Assembly (NCBI GenBank): GCA_965646165.1
Contig: CBFFYP010000017.1
Location: 1 to 57,347, forward strand
DNA from: MGBC114844 sp910585855
GTDB lineage: Bacteria; Bacillota; Clostridia; Lachnospirales; Lachnospiraceae
DNA length: 57,347 nt
Direction: 5' to 3'
A program made the position numbers and the translations under genes. Shown piece by piece: positions 34,272 to 45,700 of this stretch. Every line of letters begins with the position of its first letter. Position 1 is the first letter of the stretch. The notes beneath the pieces are model-generated. The model was not told the origin of the DNA and made no database searches. It saw only the letters and a program-made list of their open reading frames with translations.

Positions 34272-37200
34272 ATGGATTTAAAAGGGATTTGTTGGAAGGG
34301 TACAATTCCAAAGGTAGTAAAGGGTTGGTTGGCTTGGATATTGGCATTGGCGATGATTTTCTCTGGATTGCCTTTAGGTAATTTCGGGGGGGCATTAGCA
34401 TTGGCTGATTCGGGTTCGATCATTGATGGTGTGGCTGAAAGTAAGGCTGCCAGTGGGACGGCTGTGTATGCGCTTCAAAATAATGAATTGAGAAGTACAG
34501 AGCTAATTTATACTTTAAATGCAAGTGATATGGATTTGATAGATCCTAAAGGTGAAAAGACAGAAGATTTACGGGTAGAGTGCGGTACAGATAATAAATT
34601 TGCCTATGTGATAACAGCAGGGAAAAATGCTGGTGTTGATAGTAGTTCAAAAAGTATTACTTTGAAAGATGGAACGGCACTTTCGTTTACAAAAAGAATT
34701 AATACACAGGGAAGTGCTTCTAAAACCCATGCATCGGTTCATTTTCAGATATCTGATCAGGCGACAGAGGCAGAGGTTACTGTTGTTGCTTCTACAGGAA
34801 CAACTGGAAGAATCGTTGGATTGTGGGACAAAGACGGAAATGTAGTGGATAAGACTACTGGAGTGATGGAAACAACAGATTTAACAGAGATTTCCTTTTC
34901 TTTAACAGCAGAAAAATTATCTGCTACACGGGAATATTATATTGGCTCAGTAAGTAGTGGAATTTATATATGGTATATATCTGTGAAGGAAAAAATGGAT
35001 TCTTCTAATGAAGAGGATGATCCTGCCGACAATGCAGAGAATATAGCACTTCAGTTTACAGGCTATGATACAGTGGAAGATAAAAATCAAAGCTGTTTTT
35101 CACCTGATTCCGGTTATGCAAATCAAGGGGATGTTTTAAAAGAATCAGATAAAGCTTTGGCAAATGGAAATGTAATTTTGGGTGGTGACGTAAAGTGGCA
35201 TTCTTCACAGTATGGTATTATGCTGGGGAATGGAAGCGAGATTATTATTGCAGCGAAAAGTGCAGCGATTATTGATTTGGAAATATCTTATCAAGGAAAG
35301 GGTTATACGGTTACTTCAGCAAATAGCTATCTTTCAACAAAAGAGGTTTCTGATACAGTAAAGGGAAATTATAAAACTGTGGCACTTTCGGATGTAGAAA
35401 TTCAGACCATTATATTAAAATTTACAGGGACAGTATATTTGTCAAAGCTAAATGTGACTATGACAGATGCTGTATTGGAGCAGGCAGCAGAGTTAGACGG
35501 AGTAGTAAGCGAGTATTCGGCTGACGGAAGCAGTATAGAGGCTGTTTTACCTGAAACGGCTGCAATTACGGTTTCTGCAGGAAGTGAAAAGGCAGAATTA
35601 GAAGCAGAGATTGCTTGGGAGAAAGATACCTCTGCTTGGGAGGGTTTTGATACAGTAACGGCAGAAACAGGAGGAGTGGTTACTGTTCCGGGGAAATTGG
35701 TATTGCCGTATGGAATTACTGCAAAGGATGAGGCATCTACTCAGGTATCCATTCAGGTAACGGTGGCAGGAAAAAGTTCGGTTATTGTAACAGGAGTTGG
35801 AGAACTACAGACAGAAGCAGAGTTTGCAAACGGTGTAAGTGCAGCGGAAATTGCAGCAGCTTTGCCAAAGAGTGTGTCTTTGCAGTTAAAGGACAGTCAG
35901 GAAAGCGAAGAAGCTTTAATTCAATGGGAAGATAGTTCTTTATGGAATTATACAGAAGATTCTTTAAAAGAACAGGTATTTTTGATAAAGGGTGTAATTG
36001 AAATAAATGATTATCTGTTGGCAGAAGGAGTTTCAAATGAAGTTTTTTTTACTGTTACAGTAAAAAAGACAGAAGAAACATTTTATCCAGAAGCAGGAGA
36101 AACCAATACTTACAATTTTGCAGAAGGCGAGGTTGTTCCGAAAACAAATGATAAGAATAGTCCGATAAGTGATATTTGGTCAGAGGATTTATTTGTACAT
36201 ATTTTAAGTGAAAATAAACTTTATTGGCATGATACGACACATGGGCTTGCTGTTTATGATAAGGATCAGTTTGAAGTCAATGTAGCCGGAGATGCGATGA
36301 TTACTTTTACCGGATGTGCTTATGGAAAGGAAGCTACGATTGTTCCGACTCTTTCGACAGGGGCAATTACATCTGAAAACGGACAGATCTTTTCTGGGTT
36401 TGGAGATGGAAATGACGGGAAGGATGTTATTTTCTCTTATACCGGGGATGCAACGACGATTGTATTTACTGTAGCGACAGCCGGTGAAACTTATCTTCAT
36501 AAATTGACGGTGAAAAATGAAGAAAAGTTGGAAAACCCAGATGATAAGCGAATTCGGGTATGGGATTTGACTGGAATAGAGGAAAGTGATACGACACTCT
36601 ATAACAATCAGATTACAATGGATACGTTAAAGGGTATTGAAACATTGGGAACAGACGGAAAGTTTACAGCAGCAGGAGATGTTGCGTTTGGCAGTATGGC
36701 TTTGACCGTTGTGGCAAATGACAGAATGTATGTGGTTGGTTTGCCAAATTCTTATTCAGGATCGAAAGAAACGGTTTATTCGGATGGCTATAAATCAAAC
36801 GGATATTATTATGCAAATGGAACAGGCGGAAATAGCCGAAGATGTATTACAATCAGTCATATCAATGCCGGAGATAAGATTGTGGTATACGGCGGACTTT
36901 CTCAGAATGGACCGGACGAGATGCATTTTGTTTATCTTGCTGATCCGACTTTACAGGATGATGCTGTATCAGTAACAACTGGAAATTATGAGGTACAGAC
37001 ATTTTTGGCAGAACAGACTGGAACATATCGGATTTATTTTACGGCAAGCAGCGGAAAGCCTGTATTCAGCAGAGTGATGCATATTCCGGCTGTTTTGGTA
37101 GAGGGAACGATTGATACAAAAACCAATCAATGTGAGATAGGTTCTTCTTATACCGTACAGTTTACCAACAATGAAACTGGTATGGTAACAAAAGCAGTGG

Positions 37201-40200
37201 TTGCTTCAGATGGAAGTTATCGTGTGAAATTAGCACCAGGGTATCATTATACGGCTGTTTTATCTGGGGCATATGGGTATGGATTTACACTGGATTCGAA
37301 TAAGATTGCGGTAAGCGAGGATGAAATTTTATCTGGTAAGGCAGATGTGAAATTGGTTGTGGAGAAAAAGGAACTGGTAAATGTCAGCGGAACAATCAAA
37401 GGTTTTGCATCGGATTATTCAAGAGTTTCGGATTTAAAGGTTATGTTGATGCCGACAGAATCTTCAATGTATGATTCGATTTCACTTACGGAGCATTTAC
37501 AGAATCTTGCTTATTCGGTTGATGTGGAAAAGGGAGTGGAATACCACGTAGAAATCAGTGGTGTAAATGATTATATTGTTGCTGACGGAGGCATATTTAC
37601 GGCAAATGAAGACAGTACACAGGATATTACTGTTTCAGCAAAGCCGGTCTATGCAGTAGAAGGAAATTATATTGATAGAGATAAGAATTCATTTACAGCA
37701 AGTGGTATTACAAAACTTATTTTTACCAATTTAGAGGATGAGTATGTCTATGAGGCAGAGGCAGCAGAAAGCGGCTATCGTCTTTCTTTAAGAAACGGCA
37801 GCTATAGTATTGAAGCAGTCGGCAGTACTTATCAGACTGGTACGCATGTGGTAGTGGAAGGAGAAACAGTAAAGAAGGATCTGATGTTTCATTATCAGAA
37901 ACCGGTTGTGCCGATTCCTTCTGGTGTGACAGATATCTATGTTGGATATGAGGAAAAAGATTGTAATTATAAAAATCTGACAGATGCTGTTGCAGCATTA
38001 AATGAAGCTGCACCAGACAGTGAAGAGAAGAGAATTACGGTTCATATTGCACCGGGTGAGTATCGGGAACAGTTAAAGATTACGGCAAGCTACATTACAT
38101 TTAAGAATGAAGAGCCGGATAAAGGAGAGGTACGGATTACTGGGTATTATGGAATTGGTCATGAATACTACAGTTTAAATGCAGACGGTTTTTATGATAT
38201 TGAGCGGGCATATGATAAGTTTGATAAGATTACCTGTACGAAGTCGTGGGGAAGTACGGTATATCTGTCGGGAGGATATTTCCGGGCAGAGCGGATTCAT
38301 TTTGAAAATTCCTTTAATAAATATGTGACAGAGGAAGAGATTGAAGATGGTGCAGGGCTTCCAAATGGAGAATTAAGAACCTTGCAGACAGATGTAACGA
38401 CAAAGGCAAATACGGAGCGTGCAGCAGCTATTGTAATTGGCGGAAGCAGCGGAGATAACTGTGATTTCTGTGAATTTTATAAGTGTTCTTTCAGCAGCAG
38501 TCAGGATACGCTTTTTGTAAGAAGACATGCGTATTTTAGAGATTGTTTTATCGAAGGAAATACGGATTATATCTTTGGTGAAGCAGGAATTACCTGTGTA
38601 TTTGACGGATGTGAATTAAGTTTTGCCGGTTATGGCGGAACAGCATCGGCAGCTTATATTACTGCTAATCGAAGTGAGGGAAATGCTCTTGGTTCTATAT
38701 TCCGAAATTGTGTTATTACAAATAAAGAGGGGCTTTCTCATACAGCATCTTATTTTGGGCGACCATGGGATGCAAAATCAAGGGTAACATTTTTTAATAC
38801 AAAGGTTCAGGATGCAGAAACAATGATTGATGCCGGATGGTACAATATGAGCGGAAATCTGCCGGAAAATGCAAATTATGCGGAGTGGAATACGGTATCA
38901 TTAGACGGTGCAGTTCTGGATACTTCAGGCAGAGTGGCAGGAACGGTAAAGGATGCGGCATTTGCAGAAGCGATGCAGATAGAAGATTTCTTTGAGGGAT
39001 GGCAGCCGTATTATTATTATACTTATGAACCTCTTACAAAAGAGAGCAGTACGGTAGAATTTACTTCAGCACCAGTGCTTTCTAGTACTGGAGATTTGGA
39101 ACAGGTACAGATAGGAGATAAGCTGGATGTAACATATTCGATAGGAGAGAATCAGTCCTATGATACTTCAGTAATTCAGTGGGTTCGAGTACATGCAGAC
39201 GGTACAAAAGAAGTGATTCGTGGATATTCGGCTCTTCAGGCGGAACATACCTATACGATAACGGAACTGGATCAGGATTGTACGATTCAGGCAGTGGTAA
39301 AACCGGAAACGATTAGTGGATATCAGGGAACAGAAGGCGTGGCATCGGTAACGGTTGGTGTGGTGACAAGTGACAAAGGGCTTCGGAAATATGAGCAGGA
39401 AGGCTATGCAAGTGCTTATAGTGAAAACGGTGTAACTGGAGGCGGAATTCAGACAGAAGATGCAGAAACTTATTATCAGACGGCAACGGCAGAGGAATTT
39501 TTAAAGGCATTGCAGGCAGCAAAATCTTCCGGGAAACCATCGGTAATCGAGCTTGTGGCTGATATAGAGCTGGGCAGTAAGGAAATTCCGAATTTTGCAA
39601 ATTACAGCAGTATTATTAAGGCTTATGGTGCGCAGCCTCTGACACACCCTACTTTGCTTCAGACAGGGGTTTCGACTTTAAGTTTTGCAGATATGAAGGA
39701 TGTTACGATATTTTCTTTAAATGGATCTTCGATCAAACATGCCAATATTACGATGAAAAATGCAAAGAATATTATTATTCGAAATATTAAGTTTGACGAA
39801 CTCTGGGAGTGGGATGAAGCTACAAACGGAGATTATGACAGAAATGATTGGGATTATATGACGATTGATCAGGGCTGTGATGGAATTTGGATTGATCACT
39901 GTACATTCTTTAAAGCATATGACGGTGTAATTGATGTAAAAAATCCTTCTCCTACAGCAAATATTACGATTTCTTGGTGTGAGTTCCTTCCGGGAAGCGA
40001 GGAGAATGTTTTCTTTGATGCAATGATGAATGAATTGGCAGCAAATGCAGAAAATTATCCGAATTATCAGCATATGTTAGAGGAAGGAATGACGGCAGAG
40101 CAGATTTATCTGTATGCATATGGGCAGAAAAAGACGCATTTATTTGGACAGTCGGATGACGCAGTTAATGCGGCAGGAATTCAGGTAACACTTGCTAATA

Positions 40201-41453
40201 ATTATTACAAGAACTCTATGGACAGGATGCCAAGGCTTCGTTATGGTTATACCCATGTGTATAATTGTATTATGGATGCACAGGATCTTTTGACGGCAAA
40301 GGAAGGAATTGCTAATTCGGAAATTGCTAAAAAGATTGTAAGCAATGGTGCTTCTTCTACTTGCGGAGCGCAGGTGCTTTTGGAAAATTGTTTTATCAGC
40401 GGGATTCAGAATGTATTGAATTCTGGAAATGGAGCAAGTGCGCCGGGGTATATCAATGCAGTGAACAGTGTTTATTTGATGAATGGAAAAGCAGCCGTAT
40501 TAGAACCGAAGAATAATTCGACAAATGAGGATCAGCGGGTGTTGATTACAGATGAAAGTGTGTTTAAGAGCAATTTGCCTTATAGTGGGTATATTTTATA
40601 TCGTGCAGAGAAGCTGGGAAGTTTGGTGCAGCCTTATGCTGGAGCTGGGAAACTGAATTTGACAGCAGTACAATGGGAAAAGAATCATTATAATGACGAT
40701 ACTATGCCGGATACAGGAGAAACGGATCAGCCGGTAAAACCGACACCTGATGATTCTAATGATTTGGATAGTGAGGAAGATGTACAGGAAAATGCTTTCC
40801 TTACAAGCAGGGAAGAAAGTCTTGCAGTTGGTGCTTTGGGAACGAGTTCGATTAAAGAGGTGGCAGAAAACGGCAGCGGAAAGCTGGTGGTTTCGACAGC
40901 AAATGAGGTTGTTTTTGTTGAAAAGAATGGAACTCTTTCGAAAGATAAGTGGCAGCAGGTAGAAGGGTCTTGGTATTTCTTTGGTATGGACAGTAAGGCA
41001 GTAAGCGGATGGCTAGAGAAAGATGGTAAATGGTATCATCTAAATGAAACCAATAAAAAAATGGAAACTGGCTGGTTAAAGACAGCAGATAATAAATGGT
41101 ATTTGCTGGATGGAAAGAATGGAGATATGAAAACTGGCTGGCAGCAAACGGCGAATGGGAAATGGTATCTGCTGGATGGAAAGAATGGAGATATGAAGAC
41201 TGGTTGGCAGCAGACAGCGGATGGAAAGTGGTATCTGTTGGATGGTATAAATGGAGATATGAAGACCGGTTGGCAGCAGACGGCAGATGGTAAATGGTAT
41301 TTGCTGGATAGTGTGAATGGAGATATGAAGACTGGCTGGCAGATGGTGAAAGGGATTTGGTATTATCTGACAGGAACGGGGGCAATGGCAGAAGATACGG
41401 TTACACCGGATGGTTATACGGTCGGAAAGGATGGAGCTTGGACTGGACGGTAG
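34272..41453 (+). CDS. Secreted pectin methylesterase-pectate lyase fusion with wall-binding repeats (2393 aa)
   Basis: A secreted multi-enzyme for pectin breakdown. Order: signal peptide (KGWLAWILALAMIFSGLPLG); several beta-rich modules of about 130 residues (residues 80-940), probably carbohydrate-binding; a CE8 pectinesterase domain (about 1220-1577) with SSQDTLF near 1411, NTDYIFGEA near 1430 and GRPWD near 1496; a PL1 pectate lyase domain (about 1730-2120) with WIDHC near 1873, DGVIDVK and RMPRLRYG near 1985; and choline-binding-like wall repeats (about 2225-2393). De-esterification and cleavage are thus on one chain. ATG 34272 has GGAGGAG 5-7 nt upstream. It is a paralogue of the gene at 42703. 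No sortase tail is present. Confidence 0.92.
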   Translation: MDLKGICWKGTIPKVVKGWLAWILALAMIFSGLPLGNFGGALALADSGSIIDGVAESKAASGTAVYALQNNELRSTELIYTLNASDMDLIDPKGEKTEDLRVECGTDNKFAYVITAGKNAGVDSSSKSITLKDGTALSFTKRINTQGSASKTHASVHFQISDQATEAEVTVVASTGTTGRIVGLWDKDGNVVDKTTGVMETTDLTEISFSLTAEKLSATREYYIGSVSSGIYIWYISVKEKMDSSNEEDDPADNAENIALQFTGYDTVEDKNQSCFSPDSGYANQGDVLKESDKALANGNVILGGDVKWHSSQYGIMLGNGSEIIIAAKSAAIIDLEISYQGKGYTVTSANSYLSTKEVSDTVKGNYKTVALSDVEIQTIILKFTGTVYLSKLNVTMTDAVLEQAAELDGVVSEYSADGSSIEAVLPETAAITVSAGSEKAELEAEIAWEKDTSAWEGFDTVTAETGGVVTVPGKLVLPYGITAKDEASTQVSIQVTVAGKSSVIVTGVGELQTEAEFANGVSAAEIAAALPKSVSLQLKDSQESEEALIQWEDSSLWNYTEDSLKEQVFLIKGVIEINDYLLAEGVSNEVFFTVTVKKTEETFYPEAGETNTYNFAEGEVVPKTNDKNSPISDIWSEDLFVHILSENKLYWHDTTHGLAVYDKDQFEVNVAGDAMITFTGCAYGKEATIVPTLSTGAITSENGQIFSGFGDGNDGKDVIFSYTGDATTIVFTVATAGETYLHKLTVKNEEKLENPDDKRIRVWDLTGIEESDTTLYNNQITMDTLKGIETLGTDGKFTAAGDVAFGSMALTVVANDRMYVVGLPNSYSGSKETVYSDGYKSNGYYYANGTGGNSRRCITISHINAGDKIVVYGGLSQNGPDEMHFVYLADPTLQDDAVSVTTGNYEVQTFLAEQTGTYRIYFTASSGKPVFSRVMHIPAVLVEGTIDTKTNQCEIGSSYTVQFTNNETGMVTKAVVASDGSYRVKLAPGYHYTAVLSGAYGYGFTLDSNKIAVSEDEILSGKADVKLVVEKKELVNVSGTIKGFASDYSRVSDLKVMLMPTESSMYDSISLTEHLQNLAYSVDVEKGVEYHVEISGVNDYIVADGGIFTANEDSTQDITVSAKPVYAVEGNYIDRDKNSFTASGITKLIFTNLEDEYVYEAEAAESGYRLSLRNGSYSIEAVGSTYQTGTHVVVEGETVKKDLMFHYQKPVVPIPSGVTDIYVGYEEKDCNYKNLTDAVAALNEAAPDSEEKRITVHIAPGEYREQLKITASYITFKNEEPDKGEVRITGYYGIGHEYYSLNADGFYDIERAYDKFDKITCTKSWGSTVYLSGGYFRAERIHFENSFNKYVTEEEIEDGAGLPNGELRTLQTDVTTKANTERAAAIVIGGSSGDNCDFCEFYKCSFSSSQDTLFVRRHAYFRDCFIEGNTDYIFGEAGITCVFDGCELSFAGYGGTASAAYITANRSEGNALGSIFRNCVITNKEGLSHTASYFGRPWDAKSRVTFFNTKVQDAETMIDAGWYNMSGNLPENANYAEWNTVSLDGAVLDTSGRVAGTVKDAAFAEAMQIEDFFEGWQPYYYYTYEPLTKESSTVEFTSAPVLSSTGDLEQVQIGDKLDVTYSIGENQSYDTSVIQWVRVHADGTKEVIRGYSALQAEHTYTITELDQDCTIQAVVKPETISGYQGTEGVASVTVGVVTSDKGLRKYEQEGYASAYSENGVTGGGIQTEDAETYYQTATAEEFLKALQAAKSSGKPSVIELVADIELGSKEIPNFANYSSIIKAYGAQPLTHPTLLQTGVSTLSFADMKDVTIFSLNGSSIKHANITMKNAKNIIIRNIKFDELWEWDEATNGDYDRNDWDYMTIDQGCDGIWIDHCTFFKAYDGVIDVKNPSPTANITISWCEFLPGSEENVFFDAMMNELAANAENYPNYQHMLEEGMTAEQIYLYAYGQKKTHLFGQSDDAVNAAGIQVTLANNYYKNSMDRMPRLRYGYTHVYNCIMDAQDLLTAKEGIANSEIAKKIVSNGASSTCGAQVLLENCFISGIQNVLNSGNGASAPGYINAVNSVYLMNGKAAVLEPKNNSTNEDQRVLITDESVFKSNLPYSGYILYRAEKLGSLVQPYAGAGKLNLTAVQWEKNHYNDDTMPDTGETDQPVKPTPDDSNDLDSEEDVQENAFLTSREESLAVGALGTSSIKEVAENGSGKLVVSTANEVVFVEKNGTLSKDKWQQVEGSWYFFGMDSKAVSGWLEKDGKWYHLNETNKKMETGWLKTADNKWYLLDGKNGDMKTGWQQTANGKWYLLDGKNGDMKTGWQQTADGKWYLLDGINGDMKTGWQQTADGKWYLLDSVNGDMKTGWQMVKGIWYYLTGTGAMAEDTVTPDGYTVGKDGAWTGR
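41067..41396 (+). repeat. Tandem 66-bp wall-binding repeats in the first pectinase
   Basis: Five units of 22 residues, TGWQQTADGKWYLLDGKNGD-type, start at about 41067 and every 66 bases after. The regular W, Y and G pattern matches choline/glucan-binding (CW_binding) repeats that attach proteins non-covalently to wall polymers. Confidence 0.88.
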
Positions 41454-41565
41454 ATGGGGGAGATGATTTGTTTGGTTTTTGGGGGAATTGAATAAGAGAG
41501 TTTTGATCTCTGTGGGATAATCTTTGTTTTTCATGCAGGATGTAGGAAGGATGTAAGAATCCGGG

Positions 41566-41713
41566 CAGGACGCAGGAATCCGACAGAAGGTCTACACCGG
41601 GCCCGCTTGCGCTTAGTATTTCCTCGTAACGGACACATAAGGTGCTAAAATACAGCACCTAAGTGCCGACGGGAAATAATGACCCTTTGTAGACCTTCTG
41701 TCGGATTCCTGCT
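41566..41713 (+). repeat. Family B element, full length with perfect outer stem
   Basis: Outer arms GCAGGAATCCGACAGAAGG and CCTTCTGTCGGATTCCTGC are perfectly complementary and differ from the copy at 25777 on both sides. The inner stem is GGTGCT/AGCACC. It lies about 110 nt after the pectinase stop; the bases in between hold no recognised feature. Confidence 0.93.
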
Positions 41714-41756
41714 GTTTTAATAATCCTTTAATAATTAATATAAAGGAGTGATGATT

Positions 41757-42041
41757 ATGCAAGAATATTTTCCGAAGGTTGTTCAAGTAATTCCATTTAA
41801 TAATTATCATGTTCAAGTATTTTTTGACGATGGAAAAATAGTTGAATATGATTTTTCAAATGAATTGCAAGGGACAGTATTCCAGCCTTTGCAGGATGTA
41901 GACGTATTTAAAAATACTTGTACTGTTTTAAATGATACTTTAGCATGGGATTTGGCTGGTAATCGTGATTTAACAAAATGTATCGATATCGATCCTCTTG
42001 TTTTATATGAGCTTCCAGCAATTAATAGCGAAATAGCATAA
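41757..42041 (+). CDS. DUF2442-family protein
   Basis: A 94-residue protein with the DUF2442 pattern: VIPFNNYHVQVFFDDGKIVEYDFS, a central FKNTCTVLNDTLAWDLAGNRD and the C-terminal CIDIDPLVLYE. DUF2442 proteins are often paired with a DUF4160 partner in toxin-antitoxin-like loci; here no partner is seen, so it may be a solitary remnant. AAAGGAG is 8 nt before ATG 41757. It has its own terminator. Confidence 0.8.
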   Translation: MQEYFPKVVQVIPFNNYHVQVFFDDGKIVEYDFSNELQGTVFQPLQDVDVFKNTCTVLNDTLAWDLAGNRDLTKCIDIDPLVLYELPAINSEIA

Positions 42042-42053
42042 TAGAAAATAAAT

Positions 42054-42097
42054 AAAGTGTAAAGTCTTATTGAATTATTAAAGACTTTACACTTTTT
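42054..42097 (+). terminator. Rho-independent terminator after the DUF2442 gene
   Basis: AAAGTGTAAAGTCTT (42054-42068) pairs perfectly with AAGACTTTACACTTT (42081-42095), followed by T residues. The symmetric A and T flanks allow it to work in both directions. Confidence 0.9.
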
Positions 42098-42482
42098 CTT
42101 TTGCTAAAAAAATTTTGGAACATTGACAACTGAAGAACCATATAGCCTCGGCAGTAAGTTTCTTCATGACCTGTTGCATTTTTGGGGTTTTATTGCTTTT
42201 TTTGTCAATCCGTGTGGAAGACAGATTATTGTTTTATGTTCCACATGGTTTGTAAATCTTTCAATCAGTGGTGCAAAGAAAATATGTAAGGGCTTACATT
42301 TATAGATATAGGATAAAATAAAGATAGTAAGAAAAAAGGTGCGAAATTGGAGTGGAATGAAGATAGAGAATATTAACAATAGTTTTTAGAGATGATGGAA
42401 AATATGTATAGTATATATCTATATTTAGTAGTAAAAATAATGGTATTCTGTGGATAATTCACAAAAAATAGAAAAGAAAGGG
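42098..42482. other. Intergenic region with an operator-like palindrome
   Basis: No gene is supported here; short open frames at 42123-42305 lack ribosome sites and family resemblance. ATGTAAGGGCTTACAT (42284-42299) is an inverted repeat with 7-bp arms matching the operator of the pectinase promoters, about 190 bp upstream of the second pectinase promoter. It could be an auxiliary operator allowing looping. Confidence 0.45.
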
Positions 42483-42511
42483 TTGATGAAAACGCTTACA
42501 TATGTTATAAT
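42483..42511 (+). promoter_or_regulatory. Promoter with cre/LacI operator of the second pectinase gene
   Basis: TTGATG (42483-42488), a 17-base spacer and TATAAT (42506-42511). ATGAAAACGCTTACAT (42486-42501) matches the cre consensus at every defined position. The layout is the same as at 34026-34054. Confidence 0.7.
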
Positions 42512-42702
42512 TTGGAAATGTAGAAGAGTGAAATAGGATGGCTTTGAAAATTGATATAAAAAATAATTGAGATTAAAGGGAAATTGGAGGTGACGAGGGA
42601 GGAGCGAAAAACGTGGAGGTAAATTTTCAAAGACAGACAAATCTTTTGCAGAGAAGTGTAGTAATAAAGAAGAGCATATAGTAAGGAAAAGGAGGAATCG
42701 GA

Positions 42703-45700
42703 ATGGATTCAAAAAGGATGAATCTAAGGTGTGTCATTCCTAAAACAGTAAAGCGTTATCTTGCATGGATATTGACGTTGGCAATGATTTTTTCTGGTGT
42801 TCCTTTGAGAGGGAACGGGGGGGTAGTGTCGGTATCGGCAGATGAATTTGAAAGTAAAGAAGCAAATATACATGTAGTAACAGAATCTGCTATGAAGGTT
42901 GCTTCAGCAAGAAATATAGAAGTAAAACGGTTGGAATTGGATGGATCAGAATTAATGTGGGATTTTCGTGAATCTACATTTGGAGGTTATACAAATGATT
43001 TAGAATCAGGATGGACAACAGAGGATGGTTGTTTAACGATTTATGGAACAATGGTTCATAATGGTACACAACATGGAGCACAAACGGCAACAGGAAATAA
43101 GTTTTCTATTAATGTACCAGCAGGTCAAACCACTATTACATTTGGTGTATGTGCTTATGGAAGTTCAGAGGCAGTAGTTAAGTGTGGAGAAACTGAGATA
43201 AAAAAAGTGGTATTAAATACAAATCAGGGAAGTGATAAAACAGAAGAAGTTGTTACATATACTTCAGAGGAAGATACTGTAATTGATATTGAATTAATAA
43301 CAGGTGGTTTTCTACATTATATTAAGGCAAAAGCGGAAAGTGCTAAAGATGGAGAAGTTGTTGCAGCGACCATTAGTTATGATAATGTAGAGTGTGCAAC
43401 AGTAACAGCAGTTTATAATGAAAATGCAGTGTCAGATGTTGTGTTGACACCAGAGAAAGTAATTTTTGATGAAGAGCCTGTTTTGGAAAAATTGTTGGTT
43501 ACATCAGGTGCAGCAGATGACATAGGAGAGGGTTATCAGGTCAATATAGATACAGTAGAACACATAATTACTGTATCCCATAAAAATATTGAGTTAGGAA
43601 ATATGATAATTGTTTCTGTTCCATATACTGTTTTTGCGGCTGCGCCGATTGGAACAACGGAAAGTTATGATTTTTTTGCAGAGAAAGCGGTATTTGGATC
43701 TAATCCTTTAGCAGCAAATACAACAGTGATTTCAGAAAATGGATATATAAAATTCCTGAGTGAAGGAGAATCTGAGGTAATAGTAGATAATAACCATGGG
43801 CTTCATATGCAGGGAACAACAACATTTACAATGAAAATTCCTGCAAATACAATGGGTGTATTTACAGTTAATAAATGTAAGTATGCAAACTGTTCAGCGT
43901 CTATGTGGATTGATGGAGAACAGCAAGGGGCAGAAGTATCATTAATAGGCTCTGAAGATAGTACAGATGGTACAGAAACGGTTAGTTTTCAGCATAAAAA
44001 TTTGTCTTCAGGGATAGTAGAAATGATGATAAAAGTTCCGAAAGGCGGGTATATTCATGCTATTTCTTATAAAGTAACAGAGATACCAAAGGAAGCTGTT
44101 GTTTTAGGAACAGTTGGAGTGGATGCAGCCGGACAGAAATTAGTTTTTAAAAATGGCAGTTCTGTTGTTGGTTCGGCAGAAATTGGTTCAGATGGAACAT
44201 ATCGTGTGGAATTGCCGGTTGGAAGCAGTTATACAGTAGAATTTGAACAGGCAGATTTATATGAAATAACATCTGATACAGCGATTGATTTGACAACTGT
44301 AGAAGCAGATGCAGAGGTACAAAAGGATATTACTTATTGTGTATGGAAAGTAAATAAATCATTTTCGCTTATGATTGGAGATACTACGTTTGCAGTAGCT
44401 TCTGGTACTTCGAAAACGGCGGATTTTACAGCAGAAGTAGTAAGTGGTTCAGGAACAGTAGAGCTTATAACACCAAATACAGCGATAGTATGGACGGATT
44501 TAGGAGGAAGCGGAAAGGGGCGATTATCTGCGGATAAAATTTCCGTTGCTGAAGGTGAAGTGACTACTTCATTTAATGAAAATGTAATTACTGTTGTTTA
44601 TCAAGATCAGACTACAAATCCGATTACTTATACAATAATAGTAAAGGATAACAGTGCATCCGGGATTCCAAGTGCAAATGGAACACCAATTAGCTATAAT
44701 TTTAAGGATGGAAGTATTGTTTCAGAGTTATATGTTGAAAATTATAAGATTTCTGGCGGAAATTCTGTGAAATCAACAGACGGGTTACTTACTTTAGTTG
44801 GGAATAATAAGATTCAGTATAATGGTAATGCACATGGTATTACGATAAGCAATACAGATGTGATTAAGGTAGAAGTGGCAGGAGATGCAACGATTGCATT
44901 TGATTTATGCCAGTATGCAAAGGAAGATGGCAAATTTACAGCATCTGGAATGGCAGAGGGTGGCAGTATTTCACCAGAAAGTATTACTGCAAAAGTAGAT
45001 ACAGATGGTAAAACAGAAACATTTACATATACAGGTGAGGAAACAACATTAATATTTACTTATAGTGGTGGTTCAGGTTATATTCATTCCATGTCTGTAA
45101 CAAATAAAGCACAGGCTTCTGATGTAAAAGTACCTCAGGAGAAAATGCCAGAGGTAAAAACATATGGTACAAAGGAAAATTTGTCGGTGATGCCGGTAGG
45201 GCAGAGATTTATTTTAGAACAAACAGATGGCAGCTTAAAGACCACCGATGCAAAAATTGATTCTTCTGTTAGTTATTTTGGATTTGAACCGACAGCAGAA
45301 GCTTATCGGTTAGAAGCAGATGTTGTGCTTAGTGTTTGCGGAGCATCGAATTATAATGGAATTTTCTTTGGCGCATTTGATGAAAATTATATTGCTACAG
45401 TGGGAATCCGTAATAAAACGGGTCTGCGAGGTATTTTTTCAAAGAAGGCAGAGGATCTTGCCGGAGCAGGTTTGCTGGATGCTTCTATTGCAGAGCAGCA
45501 AAAGGTTCATTTTAAAGCGGAGCGGAAAGAGGAAGGTTTTGTTATTACAGTAACGCCAGAGGGCGGAAGTGAAAATACAGCAACTTTTAAATATAATGAT
45601 AAAGGAAATCTTTTATTTAATAAGGATGGAAAGGATACTTTGATTTCCTATGGTTTTGTTGTTTCTAATGCGACCGCAATTATTACCAATATGAAATATT

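Noticed and set aside
42123..42379. Short open frames on both strands in the region before the second pectinase
   Set aside because: No ribosome site, no family resemblance and overlap on both strands; likely chance.
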